The notes beneath the pieces were generated by a model. It saw nothing but the letters and a program-made list of their open reading frames with translations. It searched no databases and was not told where the DNA came from. 16,450 nucleotides of DNA from Paracoccaceae bacterium. GTDB taxonomy: Bacteria > Pseudomonadota > Alphaproteobacteria > Rhodobacterales > Rhodobacteraceae. Below are positions 13,689 to 16,450 of the stretch, piece after piece; within the stretch, counting starts at the first letter, position 1, and each line of letters begins with the position of its first letter. The position numbers were made by a program, and so were the translations under genes. The DNA is taken from assembly GCA_016937725.1 (NCBI GenBank), contig JAFGVZ010000018.1:1-16450 (forward strand), read 5' to 3'.

Positions 13689-13711
13689 CGAAAAGTGTTT
13701 ACACTTTTTCG
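13689..13711. promoter_or_regulatory. AT-rich inverted repeat downstream of der
   Basis: AAAAGTGT (13691-13698) and ACACTTTT (13701-13708) form an 8-2-8 inverted repeat; with one bulged T it extends to CG on each side. The two-base spacer is too tight for a good hairpin loop, so an operator for the following small gene is as likely as a terminator for der. The sequence after it (TATTCTTTTTT) is T-rich, which leaves the terminator reading open. Confidence 0.4.
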
Positions 13712-13747
13712 GGTATTCTTTTTTGAAGCAGCAATCAGGGGTAGAAA

Positions 13748-14095
13748 TTGCAACGGCGTATTTTTCTGGCGGGGATGGCGGTCGTCTGTGCGGCTGGCTC
13801 AACATTAGCGCAAGACGATGTTTTGCAAACCGCATTCGAAAACCTGCCTGAACGGCAACGGCACTGGGTGCAGACCCAGCTTCACCTCATGGAGCTTTAT
13901 GCACCATACGACACGGATGGGCGCTTCGGACCAATGACCCGTGCGGCGCTTGTCAACGCGCAGCGCCTGATTGCGGAACGAACACGCGGCCAAATGTCTT
14001 TTGACCTGAACAACCCGGCAGAAGCCGCGGATTTCCTGAACAAAATGGCGTTTGAGCAATTCATGTTCATCTATGATGACGGGTATGAAGGCTGA
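13748..14095 (+). CDS. Small exported peptidoglycan-binding-like protein
   Basis: The protein has 115 residues. The signal peptide QRRIFLAGMAVVCAAGSTLA (2-21) with cleavage before QDD predicts a periplasmic protein of about 94 residues. The segment LMELYAPYDTDGRFGPMTRAALVNAQ (about 47-72) resembles the PG_binding_1 signature (a D-G-x-F-G-P-x-T-R-x-A-L core), which in other proteins binds cell-wall peptidoglycan. No catalytic domain is attached, so the function is unknown. Start: TTG at 13748 has AGGGG (13737-13741) six bases upstream and gives a full signal peptide. An ATG at 13775 would remove the basic n-region. The upstream 85 bases are markedly AT-rich and hold an inverted repeat. The gene converges with the next minus-strand gene, with 21 bases between the stops. 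Confidence 0.72.
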   Translation: MQRRIFLAGMAVVCAAGSTLAQDDVLQTAFENLPERQRHWVQTQLHLMELYAPYDTDGRFGPMTRAALVNAQRLIAERTRGQMSFDLNNPAEAADFLNKMAFEQFMFIYDDGYEG

Positions 14096-14116
14096 TAGCT
14101 TAGGTGTTGGACTGGG

Positions 14117-14701
14117 TCAGGGCTGTGGCAACACAACCTGATCAACCCGCCGCAAGACCTGCGTCACGTCCAGATCGTAAGCGGCAGCGCGCACTTGCAT
14201 CTCGTGCCGCGCGATCCAGCCGTCCGTTTCCAGCCAATACCGCAGAAACATTTGCGCATCTTGTTGGCTGTTTGCGGTGTAGCGCCCTTCGACCAACTGG
14301 TAGGTCACGCCGTCGCGCATCTTGGTGCTGCAAGCTATGTCATACCGCGTTTCAGCTTCGCGCCGCTGCGTCTCACGCGCGGCCTCGCGTTGCTCTGGCG
14401 TGAAACGGCCAAGTTCCGACCATGTCTGCCCACCATCACTGGACGAATACATCACCTCGCCGCGCTGCATGGACCAAGGCAGGGTCGCGGGTTCCATCGG
14501 CTCGCTCAGCCAATCGCCCGACGCATCTGCGCTATGGCGCGTGACGGTGGGTTCAGCCCCGTTAAAACTTTGCGTGACCTCTATGATCACTGGCATTTCT
14601 GGATTGCCATCGACCATAAGCCGCAGGAACAGCGCGTCGCACTCCTCCGCCTGCGCCACGGGCGCGGCAACGATCAGGATGGCAGCAATCAGGCGAAACA
14701 T
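14117..14701 (-). CDS. Exported protein of unknown function with one Asp-box motif
   Basis: The protein has 194 residues. The signal peptide (1-18, MFRLIAAILIVAAPVAQA) predicts a periplasmic product beginning EEC. Two cysteines (21 and 124) could form a disulfide bond. Residues 87-94 read SSDGGQTW, a match to the Asp-box/BNR hairpin S-x-D-x-G-x-T-W that normally occurs in several copies in beta-propellers; here only one copy is seen. A charged Glu/Arg helix follows (about 102-120). I do not recognise the family. The start ATG at 14701 has GGGGGA about seven bases upstream. It lies 50 bases after the stop of the beta-oxidation gene on the same strand and could be co-transcribed with it, but nothing in the sequence links their functions. 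Confidence 0.72.
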   Translation of the reverse strand: MFRLIAAILIVAAPVAQAEECDALFLRLMVDGNPEMPVIIEVTQSFNGAEPTVTRHSADASGDWLSEPMEPATLPWSMQRGEVMYSSSDGGQTWSELGRFTPEQREAARETQRREAETRYDIACSTKMRDGVTYQLVEGRYTANSQQDAQMFLRYWLETDGWIARHEMQVRAAAYDLDVTQVLRRVDQVVLPQP

Positions 14702-14751
14702 GGCAAATCCCCCATAGGAACTCTAACCCCGCCGCCGATTCGCAGCAACGG

Positions 14752-16450
14752 CTAGCGCGAATGGCGCATATACATCGGCCCGCCCGTCCAGCGCGGAAAG
14801 CCGAATGCGTTGATCATCACCACGTCGATATCATCGGCATTGCGGGCGATTCCCTCTGTCAAGATCGCCTCGCCCTCGCGCTGAATGGTGCTCAAAATCC
14901 GCTGCATGATTCTTTCGGCGCTGAAGCTTTGACGGCTCACGCCCTGCGCCGCCGCTTCCTGTAGGATCAGCGATTCAACCTCGGGATCGGGCTGGGCAAT
15001 GCCGCTGGAATACTCATACCACCCGCGCCCGGCCTTGCGCCCCAGTCGCCCCGCGTCACATATCAAATCGGGAATGCGCACATAATCCGCAGGCTGGCGC
15101 CCCTCGGCGGCGCGGCGTTTGCGCATTGCCCATGCAATATCCAGCCCCGACATGTCCTGAACCTGAAACAACCCCATGGGAAAACCAAAGCCGGTCATGG
15201 CCGCGTCAATCTCCCACGGCAGCGCGCCATCCAGCAGCATGCGTTCGCAGGCGGCGCGATAGGCCGACATGATCCGGTTGGCGATGAACCCATCACACAC
15301 ACCCGCAAAGACAGTGATCTTGCCCAAGCGTTTGGCCAGTGCGGCGCCCATGGCCAATGCCCGGTCAGAAATGGCGTCCGGCACGACAATCTCGAGCAGT
15401 TTCATGACATGCGCGGGCGAGAAGAAATGCAAGCCCACCAAGCGCGACGGGTCAGACAGAATGGCCGCCAGCGCGGACACATCAAGGTAGGACGTGTTCG
15501 TCGCCAACACGCAATCGGGGGATGTGACGGCTTCGAGCTGTGACAAAACGGCTGTCTTGACGTCGAAATCCTCGAAAACGGCCTCTATCACAAGCTGCGC
15601 TCCGAACAGGTCAGCCGGGTCATGCGTGGCTGTGAACGCCGCGACAAGCGCCTTGTGACGGTCCGTTGTGATCACCCCGCGCTTTAGACTGTCCTGCAAA
15701 ATGCCTGCAACCCGCGCCTGAGCGGATGTTACGGCCTCTGCCGTTTGCTCCAGCAGGGTAACGTTCAACCCAGCCAGCAGGCAGGCCGCCGCAATCCCGG
15801 CGCCCATAGTGCCCCCGCCGACCACGCCGATATGGTCCAAGGCCGGAGGGCGGATATCTTTCAAACGGTCCAAATGCCCGGAAGCGCGCTCGGCAAAGAA
15901 CACATGCGCCAAAGCCTTCGTTTGAGGATTATCGCGCAGGCGCAAGAAAGTAGCGCGCTCTGCCACCAGCGCGTCTTGGGCTGGCACGTCCAACGCGCGG
16001 CGCAGCGCGGCAACGGCTTCCTTGGGCGCGTGTTGGCCGCGCGCGCGTTTGATCAGCGTGGTGGCCAAGGCGTCCAGCCCTGCCGGGTCCGGGTTCAGCA
16101 CCGAGCGCGCCAAGACCGGGCCGGGATCCGGTCGTCTGTCCAAGGTCTTGGCAAACTGCACCGCGCCCGCCAGCAGGTCCTCGTCGACCAAGTGATCGAC
16201 CAGACCAAGCTCGAACGCTTTGTCGGCAGAAATTGGCTTGCCGCCCGCCACCATTTCTAGCGCCGGTATCGCTGGAATGACGCGCGGCAATCGCACCGTG
16301 CCGCCCGCGCCGGGAATAAGGCCAAGCGTGACCTCTGGTAGGCCCAGCTTCGCACCACGCACCGCAACGCGATAACGGCACGCCAATGCCAGTTCCAGAC
16401 CGCCGCCCAGCGCGTTGCCGTGAAGTGCCGCCACCCATGGCACGCCTGCG
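14752..16450 (-). CDS. Bifunctional enoyl-CoA hydratase / 3-hydroxyacyl-CoA dehydrogenase, C-terminal part
   Basis: The gene enters from the right edge; 565 residues are visible and roughly the first 100-130 are missing. The crotonase half keeps GGGLE (15-19) and LPEV (37-40), so both catalytic glutamates (E19 and E39 of the fragment) are present, along with GLIPGAGGT. The dehydrogenase half begins at about 206 with the NAD-binding GVVGGGTMGAGIA (208-220). It contains IEAVFEDFDVK, GLHFFSPAHVMKLLEIV with catalytic His341 and Glu353, and FIANR with Asn391. A duplicated C-terminal helical domain ends in the conserved FPRWTGGPM. The enzyme carries out the hydration and oxidation steps of fatty-acid beta-oxidation (FadB/FadJ type). 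The whole visible frame is open; a GTG at 16443 is not the real start. Which of fadB, fadJ or an alphaproteobacterial paralogue it is cannot be decided without the thiolase neighbour. Confidence 0.95.
   Translation of the reverse strand, partial: AGVPWVAALHGNALGGGLELALACRYRVAVRGAKLGLPEVTLGLIPGAGGTVRLPRVIPAIPALEMVAGGKPISADKAFELGLVDHLVDEDLLAGAVQFAKTLDRRPDPGPVLARSVLNPDPAGLDALATTLIKRARGQHAPKEAVAALRRALDVPAQDALVAERATFLRLRDNPQTKALAHVFFAERASGHLDRLKDIRPPALDHIGVVGGGTMGAGIAAACLLAGLNVTLLEQTAEAVTSAQARVAGILQDSLKRGVITTDRHKALVAAFTATHDPADLFGAQLVIEAVFEDFDVKTAVLSQLEAVTSPDCVLATNTSYLDVSALAAILSDPSRLVGLHFFSPAHVMKLLEIVVPDAISDRALAMGAALAKRLGKITVFAGVCDGFIANRIMSAYRAACERMLLDGALPWEIDAAMTGFGFPMGLFQVQDMSGLDIAWAMRKRRAAEGRQPADYVRIPDLICDAGRLGRKAGRGWYEYSSGIAQPDPEVESLILQEAAAQGVSRQSFSAERIMQRILSTIQREGEAILTEGIARNADDIDVVMINAFGFPRWTGGPMYMRHSR

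Noticed and set aside
1..16450. CRISPR arrays, tRNA or rRNA genes, insertion sequences, phage or defence genes
   Set aside because: Read on both strands, no regularly spaced repeats, cloverleaf sequences, transposase, integrase or defence-protein motifs were found; the gene content is core metabolism and envelope biogenesis.

Overview
The window looks like ordinary core chromosome from a high-GC alphaproteobacterium, most likely Rhodobacterales (Rhodobacteraceae/Paracoccaceae). The support for this is the GC-rich codon use, the YfgM-like/BamB/Der gene order, an RecQ with a long HRDC-bearing tail, and FNR-type and Irr-type operator sequences. No tRNA, rRNA, CRISPR array, insertion sequence, phage gene or integrase was seen. 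I do not see a clearly new biological system; the most interesting points are regulatory and structural details.

Layout. (1) 1-297, minus: the start of a secreted di-haem cytochrome c peroxidase that runs off the left edge. It is preceded by an FNR box and an Irr-like box. (2) 445-3372, minus: a probable operon yggT > recQ > hotdog acyl-CoA thioesterase, with yggT and recQ overlapping. (3) 3504-5114, plus: yaaA (peroxide-stress protein) and an ExoD-family membrane protein. (4) 5131-9929, minus: a membrane-fusion protein and an unusually long RND permease joined by an ATGA overlap. An operator-like palindrome lies over their promoter. No outer-membrane channel gene or regulator gene is nearby. 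(5) 10135-13662, plus: a YfgM-like membrane protein, the BamB lipoprotein and the Der GTPase, with a strong intrinsic terminator between bamB and der. (6) 13748-14095, plus, and 14117-14701, minus: two small exported proteins that converge. (7) 14752-16450, minus: a bifunctional enoyl-CoA hydratase/3-hydroxyacyl-CoA dehydrogenase of beta-oxidation, cut by the right edge.

How they fit together. Regions 4 and 5 are both cell-envelope modules: drug or metabolite efflux, and outer-membrane protein assembly plus ribosome maturation. Cytochrome c peroxidase and YaaA both belong to peroxide/iron defence, but they sit in separate transcription units. The ends of convergent or isolated genes carry stem-loops (4280-4300, 5120-5149, 13691-13708). 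No gene-free stretch exceeds 300 bases. The longest are 9930-10134 (divergent promoters), 4272-4454 (hairpin, otherwise nothing clear) and 298-444 (FNR and Irr sites).
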